A DNA stretch of 43,686 nucleotides from Prevotella sp. UBA2809. Lineage in GTDB: Bacteria; Bacteroidota; Bacteroidia; Bacteroidales; Bacteroidaceae. Numbering within the stretch: position 1 is the stretch's first letter; the number at the start of each line of letters is the position of its first letter. Below, piece after piece: positions 24,924 through 34,110 of this stretch. The DNA lies in assembly GCA_002351725.1 (NCBI GenBank), contig DEHD01000024.1:577-44262 (forward strand), given 5' to 3'. The notes under the pieces were generated by a model. That model was given only the letters and a program-made list of their open reading frames with translations, was not told where the DNA came from and searched no databases. Both the position numbers and the translations under genes were made by a program.

Positions 24924-27872
24924 ATGAAGATGAAAAGAACAAAAAATCTTTGTTATCGCCTGCTAATGATGCTGGCGGTCATGTTTTTTGCCTTGGATGT
25001 TTCAGCACAGACCACTATTAATGGTCAGGTGAAGGACGAAACGGGCGAGGGCGTTATCGGAGCCTCGGTCGTTGAAAAAGGAACATCTAACGGCACAGTA
25101 ACAGACTTCGACGGAAACTTCAGTCTGAAATGTAAGCCTGGAGCCACGTTGGTATTCACCTACATCGGCTTCAACCCCCAGGAGTTGCCTGCCAAGAATG
25201 GCATGGAGGTAACACTGAAAGAGGATGTAGCCCAGCTGAACGAAGTCGTAGTAGTAGGTTACGGCTCGATGGCTAAGAAAGAGATTTCGAGCTCAGTGGT
25301 CCAGATTAACAAGGATCAGTTTAACCAAGGTGCAGCCAGCGACCCCATGGCTCTGATTGCCGGTAAGGTGGCAGGTCTGAATGTGGCAGCTACTGCCGAT
25401 GCCAACCCCAATGCGATGACCGACATTCAGGTACGTGGTGCAGGTTCGCTCACAGCCAGCAATGGTCCGTTGGTAGTTATCGATGGTATTGCCGGTGGCG
25501 ATTTGCGTAACATTGCCACTCAGGACGTAGAGTCAATCACCGTACTGAAGGATGCCGGTTCTGCAGCCATCTATGGTACTCGTGGTGCCAATGGTGTTAT
25601 CCTGGTTACCACCAAGAAGGGCTCAGGCACAGCAGGAGTAACCAATGTAACTTACGATAGCTATATTGCCCTGAATGTTCAGAAGCCCCGTATCAAAATA
25701 TTATCTACCGATGAATTCCGCCGTTCACGTCGCGGACAGGATTATGGTGCCGACACCGACTGGTGGAGCGAGATTACACGCCCCGTCAGCTACAGCCTGA
25801 ACCAGTACATTTCTATCGACTCTTCGAATAAGAACGGTTATTTCGGACTGTCACTAAATTATAAGAAAGGTAATGGTCTCGACATCGTGTCAGGGCGCGA
25901 AGAATACGGAGCACGTTTCGTTGGCGAGCAGCGTGTACTCAACAACCGCTTGCAGTTCAACTCATCGCTCTCTGCTCGTAAAGTACACGAGAAGTGGGGC
26001 AACAACGGCCTGTTTGATACAGCACTCACTATGAACCCAACCATACCTGTAAAGAATCCCGACGGCAGCTATTATCAGCCCAACTCGCCTACAGATATCC
26101 ACAATCCTGTTAACGACTTGAAGGAGAACGTAAGTCAGGGCGACCGCATCTACATTCTGGGTAATGCCGACGTCAAGCTGAACATCCTGCAGACCGAGCA
26201 GCACAACCTGAGCACATCGCTGAGTTATGCACTGCAGTATAACGATCTGAAGGACAACTTCTATACACCATCTACATCGAGCGAATCGTTCTGGAACGGC
26301 TATGCCGGTCGTGCCCGCATCAACTACCAGAAGTGGTGGACCAACCGCCTGGAATACCTCATCAACTACACCATGACGCTTAACCAGCACCAGCTGAAGG
26401 CAGTGCTTGGCTACTCATGGGAGCGTAGCAAGTGGGAGCAGAGCGGCAACGAGAACATGGGCTTTGTTTACGATGCCCTCTCTTATCACGGCATAGGCAG
26501 CGGTAGCTACCTGCGCGATGGCAAGGCCAACCTCTGGGCTGGTTCTTCTGAGTCGACACTGATTGGTTTCTTCGGCCGTCTGAATTATAACTTCAACGAC
26601 ATCATCTACGCTTCGGCTTCAATGCGCCGTGAGGGTAGCACCAAATTCGGAGCCAATAAGAAGTGGGGTAACTTCCCCTCAGCTTCACTGGCATGGGAAA
26701 TCGTTAACACCCCATTCGCTCAGGGACTGGCACAGACCTTCCAGAGCTTGAAGCCACGTGTAAGCTATGGTGTTACCGGTCGTTCCGATTTCAATGCATA
26801 TCAGAGTATTGCCACTTATAGCACCCGTGGTGCCTACCTCATCGACAACCAGTGGACTAACGGTTATGCACCATCACTGAACGCCAACCCCGACCTGGCT
26901 TGGGAGAAGTCAACAGCCTTCAACGTTGGTATCGACTTTGTTGCACTCAACAGCCGTCTGCGTGGTAGCGTAGAATATTTCGATCGCCGTTCGCAGGATC
27001 TGCTCTATAACTACACTGCCCCACAGCCACCATTCATCTACAACACCATTCTGGTAAATGTAGGTACAACCAAGAATACAGGTATTGAGGTGGCACTCGA
27101 CTACGATGTGATAGCCAAGAAGGGTTTGAAGTGGACCACAGGCATCAACTGGAGTATGGGCGACACCAAACTCACCAAACTTTCAAGCGATGCTTACCAG
27201 ATGGCTTATCTGGATCTGTATCAGAAACCAGGTCCTGGCAGTAGCGAGTATTTCTTCCGTGTGGAAGAAGGCGGAAAAATCGGTCAGTTCTATGGCTACG
27301 AGCATGCTGGCGTAGATGAGAACGGATTACTGCTCATCTATGATAACAACGGCAATGCCATTCCTGCTGCACAGGCCGATCCAACTTATAAGCGCAATAT
27401 CGGTAATGGTGCGCCTAAGCACTTCCTGTCGTGGAGCAACTCATTCAGCTACAAGAACTGGGATCTGAGCATGCTCTTCCGCAGTGCTCTTGGTTTCGAA
27501 ATCTTCAACATGCGTAAATACGGCATGGGCTTGAAGGGTTCAGGTACCGATAATGTGCTGCGTGCAGCCTATACCGACTATGCTGATGTAGAGTCGAGCG
27601 GTGGTATCATCTCAAGCTACTTCCTGGAGAAGGGCGACTACGTGAAGCTGGATAACGTAACTCTGGGCTATACTTATTCACCCAAGAACCGCCAGCTGAT
27701 TGAGAGCCTGCGTGTGTACCTCACAGCTAAGAATGTGTTTACACTCACTGGCTACAAAGGTAACGATCCTTCTATCGTAACCTCTACTGGCATCACCCCA
27801 GGTATCGACTCAAACAGCGCCTATCCACAGGCCACTCAGTTTAGTCTGGGCGTAACACTGCGCTTTCATTAA
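24924..27872 (+). CDS. susC: SusC/RagA-family TonB-linked outer membrane transporter
   Basis: A 982-residue outer membrane importer. After the signal peptide (LLMMLAVMFFALDVSAQ) comes the carboxypeptidase-like domain (INGQVKDETGEGVIGASVVE to PGATLVFTYIGF), the TonB-box region LNEVVVVGYG, the plug (VRGAGSLTASNGPLVVIDGI, VESITVLKDAGSAAIYGTRG) and a 22-strand-type barrel ending QFSLGVTLRFH. SusC proteins pull oligosaccharides across the outer membrane under a SusD lid. It lies between GH97 and SusD in the standard order of a starch locus. Maltooligosaccharides are the probable cargo, by context. Confidence 0.95.
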   Translation: MKMKRTKNLCYRLLMMLAVMFFALDVSAQTTINGQVKDETGEGVIGASVVEKGTSNGTVTDFDGNFSLKCKPGATLVFTYIGFNPQELPAKNGMEVTLKEDVAQLNEVVVVGYGSMAKKEISSSVVQINKDQFNQGAASDPMALIAGKVAGLNVAATADANPNAMTDIQVRGAGSLTASNGPLVVIDGIAGGDLRNIATQDVESITVLKDAGSAAIYGTRGANGVILVTTKKGSGTAGVTNVTYDSYIALNVQKPRIKILSTDEFRRSRRGQDYGADTDWWSEITRPVSYSLNQYISIDSSNKNGYFGLSLNYKKGNGLDIVSGREEYGARFVGEQRVLNNRLQFNSSLSARKVHEKWGNNGLFDTALTMNPTIPVKNPDGSYYQPNSPTDIHNPVNDLKENVSQGDRIYILGNADVKLNILQTEQHNLSTSLSYALQYNDLKDNFYTPSTSSESFWNGYAGRARINYQKWWTNRLEYLINYTMTLNQHQLKAVLGYSWERSKWEQSGNENMGFVYDALSYHGIGSGSYLRDGKANLWAGSSESTLIGFFGRLNYNFNDIIYASASMRREGSTKFGANKKWGNFPSASLAWEIVNTPFAQGLAQTFQSLKPRVSYGVTGRSDFNAYQSIATYSTRGAYLIDNQWTNGYAPSLNANPDLAWEKSTAFNVGIDFVALNSRLRGSVEYFDRRSQDLLYNYTAPQPPFIYNTILVNVGTTKNTGIEVALDYDVIAKKGLKWTTGINWSMGDTKLTKLSSDAYQMAYLDLYQKPGPGSSEYFFRVEEGGKIGQFYGYEHAGVDENGLLLIYDNNGNAIPAAQADPTYKRNIGNGAPKHFLSWSNSFSYKNWDLSMLFRSALGFEIFNMRKYGMGLKGSGTDNVLRAAYTDYADVESSGGIISSYFLEKGDYVKLDNVTLGYTYSPKNRQLIESLRVYLTAKNVFTLTGYKGNDPSIVTSTGITPGIDSNSAYPQATQFSLGVTLRFH

Positions 27873-27909
27873 TTGAAGATTGAGAATTGAAAATTGAAGA
27901 TTGAAAATT
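27873..27909 (+). repeat. A-rich repeat leader of the susD gene
   Basis: The spacer between susC and susD is made of near-repeats of ATTGAAGATTGAGA / ATTGAAAATTGAAG / ATTGAAAATT and runs directly into the ATG, with no Shine-Dalgarno site. Confidence 0.6.
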
Positions 27910-29730
27910 ATGATAACTATTAAGCATAAAATATTTGGTGCTGTCTGCCTCATGGCTGGACTCACCGCTTGTACCGACCTGGATGAAAAGGTGTACGACC
28001 GCATCGACGCCGGTGTCTATTATCAGAATGAAGCCAGTGTGAAGGGCGCTGTGGCTGCCATCTATGGACAGACATCACAGACGCTGGCTGGTGAGAATTT
28101 CTTTCACCTCTCAGAATATCCTTCCGACCAGATCACATGGCGCGTGTGGAATGGTGGACTCTGGGGATGGGATGAAGCTATGAAGACGGTGCTCTCTTGG
28201 CACAACTGGACTTCAGAGTCAACCATCATCAACAACGCATGGAACGGTGCATGGACAGCCATCGGCCTGTCAAACCTGCTGTTAAGCGACCTTCAGGGGC
28301 TGAGTGCCTCAAGCCTGGGCATGACCGATGAACAGTTAGCACAGTATGTAGCCGAGGTACGCACTATCCGTGCCTGGAACTATTACTGTATCTTCGAGCT
28401 TTGGGGCGGCGCCCTGCCACTCAACACCTCTGCCAGCAGCGAGGTTCCCGGCACTGCCGATCCTGACTGGAATACTTCGTGCAAGAAGATTTACGACTTC
28501 ATTGCCACCGAACTCGACGAGACAGCTTCGGCACTGGCCAAGGACGATGCAAGCCACTCGATGGTAAACCGTGCCAATCAGGCTATGAACCGCCTGCTCA
28601 AGGCCCGTCTGCTGCTCAATGCCGAGGTGTTTATCGGCGAGAAGCACTACGATGAGTGCGAGGCCCTTTCAAAGGAGATTATCAATGGAGCCTATGGCAA
28701 CTACGCCATTGACGATAACTATCGCAACCTTTACTCTATGGACAACGTGAAGAGCCCTGAGGTCATCTTTGCACTTGCAGCCGAAGACGGACAGGGTGCA
28801 GCCAACGCTATCTCTAACGTTCGCACCATGGTAGGTATGTGGTATGGTTATGCCGACTACTTCGGACAGAGCTACGACGGCATCGGCGCTTGGAACTGCG
28901 TATGTCTGGTTCCTTCGTTCGACAACTCTGGTACTGTTCAGCCCACAGGCGGTTCTATCGGTGCTAAGTGCTTCTTGGATTATGGCGACAAGCTTGGAGC
29001 GCCCTACGAGCGTTTCGACGATCGCGACATCCGTAAGCAGAACTACACCTACGATGCTGTTACCAAGACCCACGGACCAGGTATGTTCCTGAAGGGCCTG
29101 GTGCGCGCCGACTTTGGTAAGGGCGATGTGCTGAAGGCCGATGCCGACCGCGATGGTCAGGACCTGGTATTTGTGGATCAGTTAGGAACCTTCCTGAATC
29201 AGGGTCGCGACCTTGAAACAGTCATGAGTCCACGCTGGGGCGAGACCAACTCAGGCGTACGTCTGGTTAAGTACCCTCTCTATCCTAACGATGAGCAGGG
29301 TGGTTTCAAGAGCATCGACGATGTTCAGTTCCGTCTGGCCGAGGCTTATTATAACGTAGCTGAGTGCGAGATGCGCAAAGGCAACAGCGAGGAGGCCAAG
29401 AAATATGTAGATGCTGTACGTCAGCGCTACTTCAAGTCGTCCGACCGCACCGCTGCACTCAACGTGCCAGGTCCTGGTTTCACACAGTTTGATATGGACT
29501 GGATGCTGTCTGAGTGGGGTAAGGAATATCTGGGCGAGGGCAACCGCCGCCGTACCGACCTGCGCCGTTTCGACAAGTTCACACAGGGTCAGTGGTGGTT
29601 CTGGGGCCGTGCTACCGAGGATGGCATCAGTCTGCCTGCTCAGCGCGATCGCAAGTACGAGTGGTATCCATTGCCACAGACTGCTATCTCTGTAAACCCA
29701 GGACTGATTCAGAACCCAAGTTATCAGTAA
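27910..29730 (+). CDS. susD: SusD/RagB-family surface glycan-binding lipoprotein
   Basis: A 606-residue lipoprotein (lipid Cys21 in CLMAGLTACTDLDEK, acidic residues following, so surface exposed). The helical TPR-like core of SusD is evident: YYQNEASVKGAVAAIYGQ, AEVRTIRAWNYYCIFELWGG, ATELDETASALAK, ANQAMNRLLKARLLLNAEVF, FRLAEAYYNVAECEMRKGNS, EYLGEGNRRRTDLRRFDKF and YEWYPLPQTAISVNPGLIQN. It caps the SusC barrel and binds the glycan. The ATG at 27910 is preferred; a TTG 9 bases upstream is in frame. Confidence 0.95.
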   Translation: MITIKHKIFGAVCLMAGLTACTDLDEKVYDRIDAGVYYQNEASVKGAVAAIYGQTSQTLAGENFFHLSEYPSDQITWRVWNGGLWGWDEAMKTVLSWHNWTSESTIINNAWNGAWTAIGLSNLLLSDLQGLSASSLGMTDEQLAQYVAEVRTIRAWNYYCIFELWGGALPLNTSASSEVPGTADPDWNTSCKKIYDFIATELDETASALAKDDASHSMVNRANQAMNRLLKARLLLNAEVFIGEKHYDECEALSKEIINGAYGNYAIDDNYRNLYSMDNVKSPEVIFALAAEDGQGAANAISNVRTMVGMWYGYADYFGQSYDGIGAWNCVCLVPSFDNSGTVQPTGGSIGAKCFLDYGDKLGAPYERFDDRDIRKQNYTYDAVTKTHGPGMFLKGLVRADFGKGDVLKADADRDGQDLVFVDQLGTFLNQGRDLETVMSPRWGETNSGVRLVKYPLYPNDEQGGFKSIDDVQFRLAEAYYNVAECEMRKGNSEEAKKYVDAVRQRYFKSSDRTAALNVPGPGFTQFDMDWMLSEWGKEYLGEGNRRRTDLRRFDKFTQGQWWFWGRATEDGISLPAQRDRKYEWYPLPQTAISVNPGLIQNPSYQ

Positions 29731-29756
29731 GATTAAACATTAAACAATAGAAGATT

Positions 29757-30854
29757 ATGAACAAGAAAATATATAGTCTGATGCTGACACTGCTGGCCTT
29801 TACCGGCTTGATGAGCAGTTGTTCGAGCAGCGATGAGCCGGTGTTTGACCACGAGCGTCAGCAGTTTGAGACACGAGCCGACCGTATTCTGCTGGAGTTC
29901 ATCGCACCTTTCGGCACCACTGCCGACGAGGAGATATACATTACCGGTGCCTTCAATGGCGACGACGAGGCTATCGGCGATGCACAATACCTATTGACCA
30001 AAGCGCCTAACAGCAATGTGAAGTGGGGTATCTATCTCGATCCCAGCACTTTCGTCAGCGGCAAATCGCTGGCCGATGGTTTCCGCTTCTATTCAAAGAA
30101 TCAGGGCAAGGAATTCACTACAGCCGGTGAGGAGGCTACCCATACAGACAATCCAGGTCTTGGCACCTTTACTAACATCTGGGGCCAGCGCTGGGAGAGC
30201 TACTACTGGAGTGGTGGCGAGCAGCCAGAACCCACACACGATGGTTTCTGCGTATATGTTGACGACCAGACTGGCTGGGATGTTCTTACCCTCTATATGT
30301 GGGGCGATGTCAATAACCTGAATGGCGATTGGCCTGGTATGAGTGTTACTGGCACTTGGAACCACGATGGCATTACCTGGAAATATTTCGACATGGGCGA
30401 GGCTAATACCGGACTCGTCGAGAACCTCATCTTCAACAATGGCGGTGGCGGTCAGCAGCTGGCTGATTTCAACTTCACCATCGACCGCAACATCTATCTG
30501 CGTATCACACCTGATGGTGTTGAGGAGATTGGTGCCGAGCCCAAGGTAGAGCACGATGGCTATGCCCTGTTTGTGCTGAACGAGTCGAGTCAGACCGATT
30601 TCGCGCTCTATGCCTGGGGCGATGCAGAAGCCTTTGGTGGTTGGCCTGGCATCCCTGTCACCGGAACCCAGACCATTGGAGGTGTAGATTACCTCTATTT
30701 CGATATGGGTGCGGCCAATACCGGTCTGAACCTGAACCTCATCCCCAACAATAACAATGGCGGTGTGCAGTGGGAAGGCGGCGACCTGAACTTCACAATC
30801 GATCACGACATCTATATCCGCATATTCGATGGTGGCTATGAAGTATTGGAGTAG
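29757..30854 (+). CDS. SusE/SusF-like outer membrane lipoprotein with two CBM26-like modules
   Basis: A 365-residue lipoprotein (lipid Cys22 in FTGLMSSCSSSDEP). The N-terminal ~140 residues form a SusE-type beta domain. Two tandem modules follow, about residues 160-260 and 270-365, with matching blocks: FCVYVDDQTGWDVLTLYMWG and YALFVLNESSQTDFALYAWG, NGDWPGMSVTG and FGGWPGIPVTG, FDMGEANTGLVENLIFNNGG and FDMGAANTGLNLNLIPNNNN. The Trp-Pro-Gly block and aromatic strands fit starch-binding CBM26. It holds starch at the cell surface for SusCD and the amylases. Its last 17 bases overlap the GH13 gene start. An A-rich TTAAACATTAAAC repeat precedes its ATG. Confidence 0.85.
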   Translation: MNKKIYSLMLTLLAFTGLMSSCSSSDEPVFDHERQQFETRADRILLEFIAPFGTTADEEIYITGAFNGDDEAIGDAQYLLTKAPNSNVKWGIYLDPSTFVSGKSLADGFRFYSKNQGKEFTTAGEEATHTDNPGLGTFTNIWGQRWESYYWSGGEQPEPTHDGFCVYVDDQTGWDVLTLYMWGDVNNLNGDWPGMSVTGTWNHDGITWKYFDMGEANTGLVENLIFNNGGGGQQLADFNFTIDRNIYLRITPDGVEEIGAEPKVEHDGYALFVLNESSQTDFALYAWGDAEAFGGWPGIPVTGTQTIGGVDYLYFDMGAANTGLNLNLIPNNNNGGVQWEGGDLNFTIDHDIYIRIFDGGYEVLE

Positions 30855-32214
30855 TCTTATCCTCGCCGCAGCGCTGATGCTTTCAGCCTGCGGCGGGGCT
30901 TCCAAGAGCCTCGTTGTAGATGGCACTCAACCTGTGAGCGATGGCAACCGCATCATCTATCAGATGAATGTGGGTGCGTTTACCCCCGAGGGCACATTCC
31001 AGGCAGCCACCAGGCAACTGGATCGCCTTGACACGCTGGGAGTAGACATCATTTGGCTCATGCCTATCTACCCGCGTGGAGCTACCATGAACAGCCCCTA
31101 TGCCGCTATGGACTACAAGGCGGTTAATCCACGATATGGAGCCATCAGCGATGTGAAGGCTTTCGTGGCCCGTGCTCACCAACTGGGCATCAAAGTGTGG
31201 CTCGACTGGGTGCCAAACCATGTGGCTCAGGAGAATCCATGGGTACAGACTCACCCCGACTATTTTACCCGCGACGACAAGGGGAACATGATTCATCCTC
31301 ACGGATGGGGCGATGTATTGGAACTGAACTACCAGAACCCGGAACTGGTAAAGGAGGTTAACTCAGCCCTCAAGTTCTGGATTGAGACATGCGACATCGA
31401 CGGTTACCGCTGCGACTACGTGTCGAGCCCAACCATCCCTGTTGCCTACTGGCAGGACATCATTGCCCAACTTAAAACCCTGCCAGGCAAGAAGATTGAG
31501 ATGATGAGCGAGACCGACATCACCGATCGCCACAACCAGCGCATTGATTCATGCGGATTCGATTACGACTATGCCTGGAGTTTCCAAGGCTCAATGGCAC
31601 GCCTGTGCCGCCGTGGTTTCAATGCCGACACGCTGAAAAGCATCTGTCAGCGATTCCTCGACAAGTCATCGAAGGTCAAGAACCGCCGAATGGTATATCT
31701 TACCAATCACGACCAGAACTACAACGATGGCGGCAACACGCTTCGCAAGTTCTATGGCGAGAACCGCTATGGCCTCACCGTATTAGAATTCACCTTCTAC
31801 GGCATGCCGCTCATCTACAACGGCCAGGAGATTGGCGACCCCGACACACTAAACTATTTTACCGATGCAAAAGTAAAATGGCAGCGTGTCGACCACAAGA
31901 TGCTTAACACCGTGCGCACGCTGATAGCCCTGCATCATCAGCAGCCAGCGCTGGCCGAGAGCGCTCCTGTAGAGTTTCTTAAAACCAGCTGCAACGATGT
32001 GCTGGCATGGCGCCGCGAAAATGTGGTTGTAGTAGTAAACTTTGCCGATTACGACACCGAGGTAACCATAGATGGCATCGAAGCTGGCACCTACCAGCAG
32101 TGGCTCAACAGCCAGACCATCTACAGCGGTCCCGAGGTTTCCACGCATTCTCTCTCTGCATCGCCCACCCTGTCATTCGAGTCTAAGGGTTATGCAGTTT
32201 ACGTTAAACAGTAG
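30838..32214 (+). CDS. Glycoside hydrolase family 13 alpha-amylase, lipoprotein
   Basis: A 458-residue lipoprotein (MKYWSSLILAAALMLSACGG, lipid Cys18); an ATG three codons earlier is possible. GH13 barrel with IIYQMNVGAFTPEGTF, DIIWLMPIYP, LDWVPNH, nucleophile Asp193 in DGYRCDYVSS, acid/base Glu225 in MMSETDI, transition-state Asp292 in LTNHDQN, and a short C-terminal beta domain. It is compact, without separate binding modules, and works beside the binding lipoprotein whose gene it overlaps. It should cut alpha-1,4-glucans at the cell surface (SusG-like role). A terminator follows it. The next gene is a paralogue. Confidence 0.92.
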   Translation: MKYWSSLILAAALMLSACGGASKSLVVDGTQPVSDGNRIIYQMNVGAFTPEGTFQAATRQLDRLDTLGVDIIWLMPIYPRGATMNSPYAAMDYKAVNPRYGAISDVKAFVARAHQLGIKVWLDWVPNHVAQENPWVQTHPDYFTRDDKGNMIHPHGWGDVLELNYQNPELVKEVNSALKFWIETCDIDGYRCDYVSSPTIPVAYWQDIIAQLKTLPGKKIEMMSETDITDRHNQRIDSCGFDYDYAWSFQGSMARLCRRGFNADTLKSICQRFLDKSSKVKNRRMVYLTNHDQNYNDGGNTLRKFYGENRYGLTVLEFTFYGMPLIYNGQEIGDPDTLNYFTDAKVKWQRVDHKMLNTVRTLIALHHQQPALAESAPVEFLKTSCNDVLAWRRENVVVVVNFADYDTEVTIDGIEAGTYQQWLNSQTIYSGPEVSTHSLSASPTLSFESKGYAVYVKQ

Positions 32215-32261
32215 AGACCTGCTTCATCATTAAAGGATCTACTGACAATGGAGTACTCATA

Positions 32262-32303
32262 GGGGCCTGCTGCTCTGCGAAGAATGGCAGCCCCGTTTTT
32301 TTA
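32262..32303 (+). terminator. Terminator-like hairpin between the two amylase genes
   Basis: GGGGCCTGC (32262-32270) pairs imperfectly with GCAGCCCC (32287-32294) and is followed by GTTTTTTT. It may stop or attenuate transcription before the second amylase gene. Confidence 0.65.
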
Positions 32304-32320
32304 ATTTACAGTTGACAGTT

Positions 32321-33883
32321 ATGATTACTAAGGTATTGAAAAAATTATTGATAGTGGCAGCATGTTTTGCTTCAAACTGCTATGCGGCCGATTATGTAGA
32401 TGATATTAACCTCGCAGCGGGGAAACGTGCCGAGGGGCAGCGGGTTATCTACGAGATGAACGTGGGTTCGTTTACTACCGAAGGAACCTTTGCTGCGGCT
32501 CAGGAGCGACTTGAAGAGCTCAAGACACTGGGCATCGACATCGTATGGCTCATGCCCATCTATCCGCGTGGCGGAGGCATCAACAGCCCCTATGCCGCCA
32601 CCAACTTCCAAGAAACCAATCCTAAGTATGGCACCATCGCCCAGCTGAAATCGTTTGTAAGCCGTGCCCACGAACTGCAGATGGAGGTGTGGCTCGACTG
32701 GGTTCCCAACCACACGGCAACCAATGCCGACTGGGTGACTACCCACCCCGAATACTACGCCACCAGCGGCGGAAAAAAGATTCACCCCAACAACTATAGC
32801 GATGTATGGCAGCTCGACTATTACAATCCCGACCTGGTTGATACCATGAACGCATGCCTGAAGTTCTGGATTGACGAAGCCGACATCGACGGCTATCGCT
32901 GCGACTACATCAGCAGTCCCAAGATTCCTGTCAGCTACTGGCAAGCCGCTATCCCACTGATTAAATCCCATAAAGCCGTCACATTTCTTGGCGAGGCCGA
33001 TATCGCATCAGATGCCACCCGACTGAAGGATGCAGGGTTCGACTACGACTACGCCTGGCAGTTCCAGTCGTCGCTGGCCAACTATGGCACCAGCAACACC
33101 TCGGCCCGTCTCAAGGCATTCATCAACACACTGCTCGAGAAGTCAGCCTCGCTATCGTTTGGACGTATGCTCTACATCACCAATCACGATCAGAACTTCA
33201 ACGAGTCAAAGAAAACGCTCACGCAGAAATATGGCGACAACCGCTATCCGCTCACCGTTCTGGCCTATACCGTCTATGGCATGCCGCTCATCTATAACGG
33301 ACAGGAAACAGGCGGCAACCAGGCACTCGACTACTTTAACGACACCAAGATTAACTGGAACACCAAGGACGAGAAGATGCTGAACACGCTGCGCACGCTC
33401 TTTGCCCTGAAACACGCCGTGCCGGCTATCAGCGATGCACGCCAGTCGGCCGACAACCCATCCACCACCCTACTCAACGTATCAGGCAGCACTGGCGTAT
33501 TAGCCTATACGCGCACTTTAGGCGATAGTCAGGTGTTGGTAGTACTCAACATGGGCACCTCGGCAGCCACAGCCACCATCGATGGCATCACAGCAGGCGA
33601 TTGGAGTTTGTGGCTCGATAGCGAGACCATAGCCCAGGGCACCAGTCGCAAGCAGGCATCACTCAACGCCACCCACACTTTCAGTCTCGAATCCAAGGGC
33701 TATAGAGTCTATGTATCAGGCATCTATCCCGAGCAGGATGTCAACCAGCCGACTGCCATCCGTTCTATAGAGTCATCATCACATAACAACGACAGATGGT
33801 ACACCCTCACCGGCCAGTCCATCCCCCGCCCCACCAATCGCGGCCTATACATCCACAACGGCAAAAAAGTTGTTGTCCGTTAA
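32321..33883 (+). CDS. Glycoside hydrolase family 13 alpha-amylase with Prevotella-type C-terminal tail
   Basis: A 520-residue secreted enzyme with signal peptide MITKVLKKLLIVAACFASNCYA and no lipobox-like maturation, unlike its neighbour. The barrel parallels the upstream amylase almost block for block: VIYEMNVGSFTTEGTF, nucleophile Asp195 in DGYRCDYISS, acid/base Glu225 in FLGEADI and Asp290 in ITNHDQN. After the C-terminal beta domain a 45-residue tail reads DRWYTLTGQSIPRPTNRGLY and ends KKVVVR, a form common at the ends of secreted Prevotella enzymes and resembling a short type IX secretion sorting signal. It is probably released or attached by a different route from the lipoprotein amylase. 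An ACAGTTGACAGTT repeat precedes the ATG. Confidence 0.92.
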   Translation: MITKVLKKLLIVAACFASNCYAADYVDDINLAAGKRAEGQRVIYEMNVGSFTTEGTFAAAQERLEELKTLGIDIVWLMPIYPRGGGINSPYAATNFQETNPKYGTIAQLKSFVSRAHELQMEVWLDWVPNHTATNADWVTTHPEYYATSGGKKIHPNNYSDVWQLDYYNPDLVDTMNACLKFWIDEADIDGYRCDYISSPKIPVSYWQAAIPLIKSHKAVTFLGEADIASDATRLKDAGFDYDYAWQFQSSLANYGTSNTSARLKAFINTLLEKSASLSFGRMLYITNHDQNFNESKKTLTQKYGDNRYPLTVLAYTVYGMPLIYNGQETGGNQALDYFNDTKINWNTKDEKMLNTLRTLFALKHAVPAISDARQSADNPSTTLLNVSGSTGVLAYTRTLGDSQVLVVLNMGTSAATATIDGITAGDWSLWLDSETIAQGTSRKQASLNATHTFSLESKGYRVYVSGIYPEQDVNQPTAIRSIESSSHNNDRWYTLTGQSIPRPTNRGLYIHNGKKVVVR

Positions 33884-33885
33884 GT

Positions 33886-33935
33886 AAAAAAAAGAGAGGT
33901 CCGCATCACATTGCGAACCTCATCTCTTTCTTTTA
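33886..33935. terminator. Bidirectional terminator between amylase and smalltalk genes
   Basis: AAAAAAAAGAGAGGT-CCGC and GCG-AACCT-CATCTCTTTCTTTT form an imperfect stem with an A run on one side and a T run on the other, so it can end transcripts from both directions. Confidence 0.7.
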
Positions 33936-34034
33936 CGCACCCATGCACGATGTGGCACCCAGTGCTGTTACAATCGCCGTTGCGATACTTGCAATCATCT
34001 GCACGATGAACTTAATGGTTTCTCTCTTCGTCAT
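33933..34034 (-). CDS. Smalltalk protein (33 residues)
   Basis: A 33-residue peptide that starts MTKRETIKFIVQMIASIATA and ends LGATSCMGA. A basic N-terminus, one hydrophobic helix and the terminal ATSCM block match the smalltalk protein family of Bacteroidales, which is almost always found next to HU-like and lysozyme/amidase-type genes. The function is unknown; a membrane peptide or lipoprotein-like product is possible because the Cys lies at the end of the helix. It follows the HU-like gene by 72 bases in the same direction, separated by a hairpin with a GAAA tetraloop and an A-rich repeat leader. Confidence 0.85.
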   Translation of the reverse strand: MTKRETIKFIVQMIASIATAIVTALGATSCMGA

Positions 34035-34077
34035 AGTCTTCAATTTTTAACCTTTTTACCTTTTCAACTTTTTACCT
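34035..34077 (-). repeat. A-rich repeat leader of the smalltalk gene
   Basis: On the minus strand near-repeats AAGGTAAAAAGTTGAAA and AAGGTAAAAAGGTTAAA precede the ATG, like the leaders of susD and the OB-fold gene. Confidence 0.5.
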
Positions 34078-34110
34078 TTAAGCGTTGGGGCTTTCGCCCC
34101 GCACGCTTAA
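34078..34110 (-). other. Intercistronic hairpin with GNRA tetraloop
   Basis: On the minus strand TTAAGCG-TGC-GGGGC, loop GAAA, GCCCC-AA-CGCTTAA. It overlaps the HU-like stop codon and lacks a T run, so it more likely protects the upstream mRNA or tunes smalltalk expression than ends transcription. Confidence 0.65.

Noticed and set aside
30093..30926. Antisense open frame (277 codons) across the SusE-like gene
   Set aside because: It is opposite a well-supported gene with two CBM26-like modules, and no domain or promoter was seen for it.
32312..32320. TTG start for the second amylase three codons upstream
   Set aside because: The ATG at 32321 gives a normal signal peptide, and the upstream codons are part of a leader repeat.
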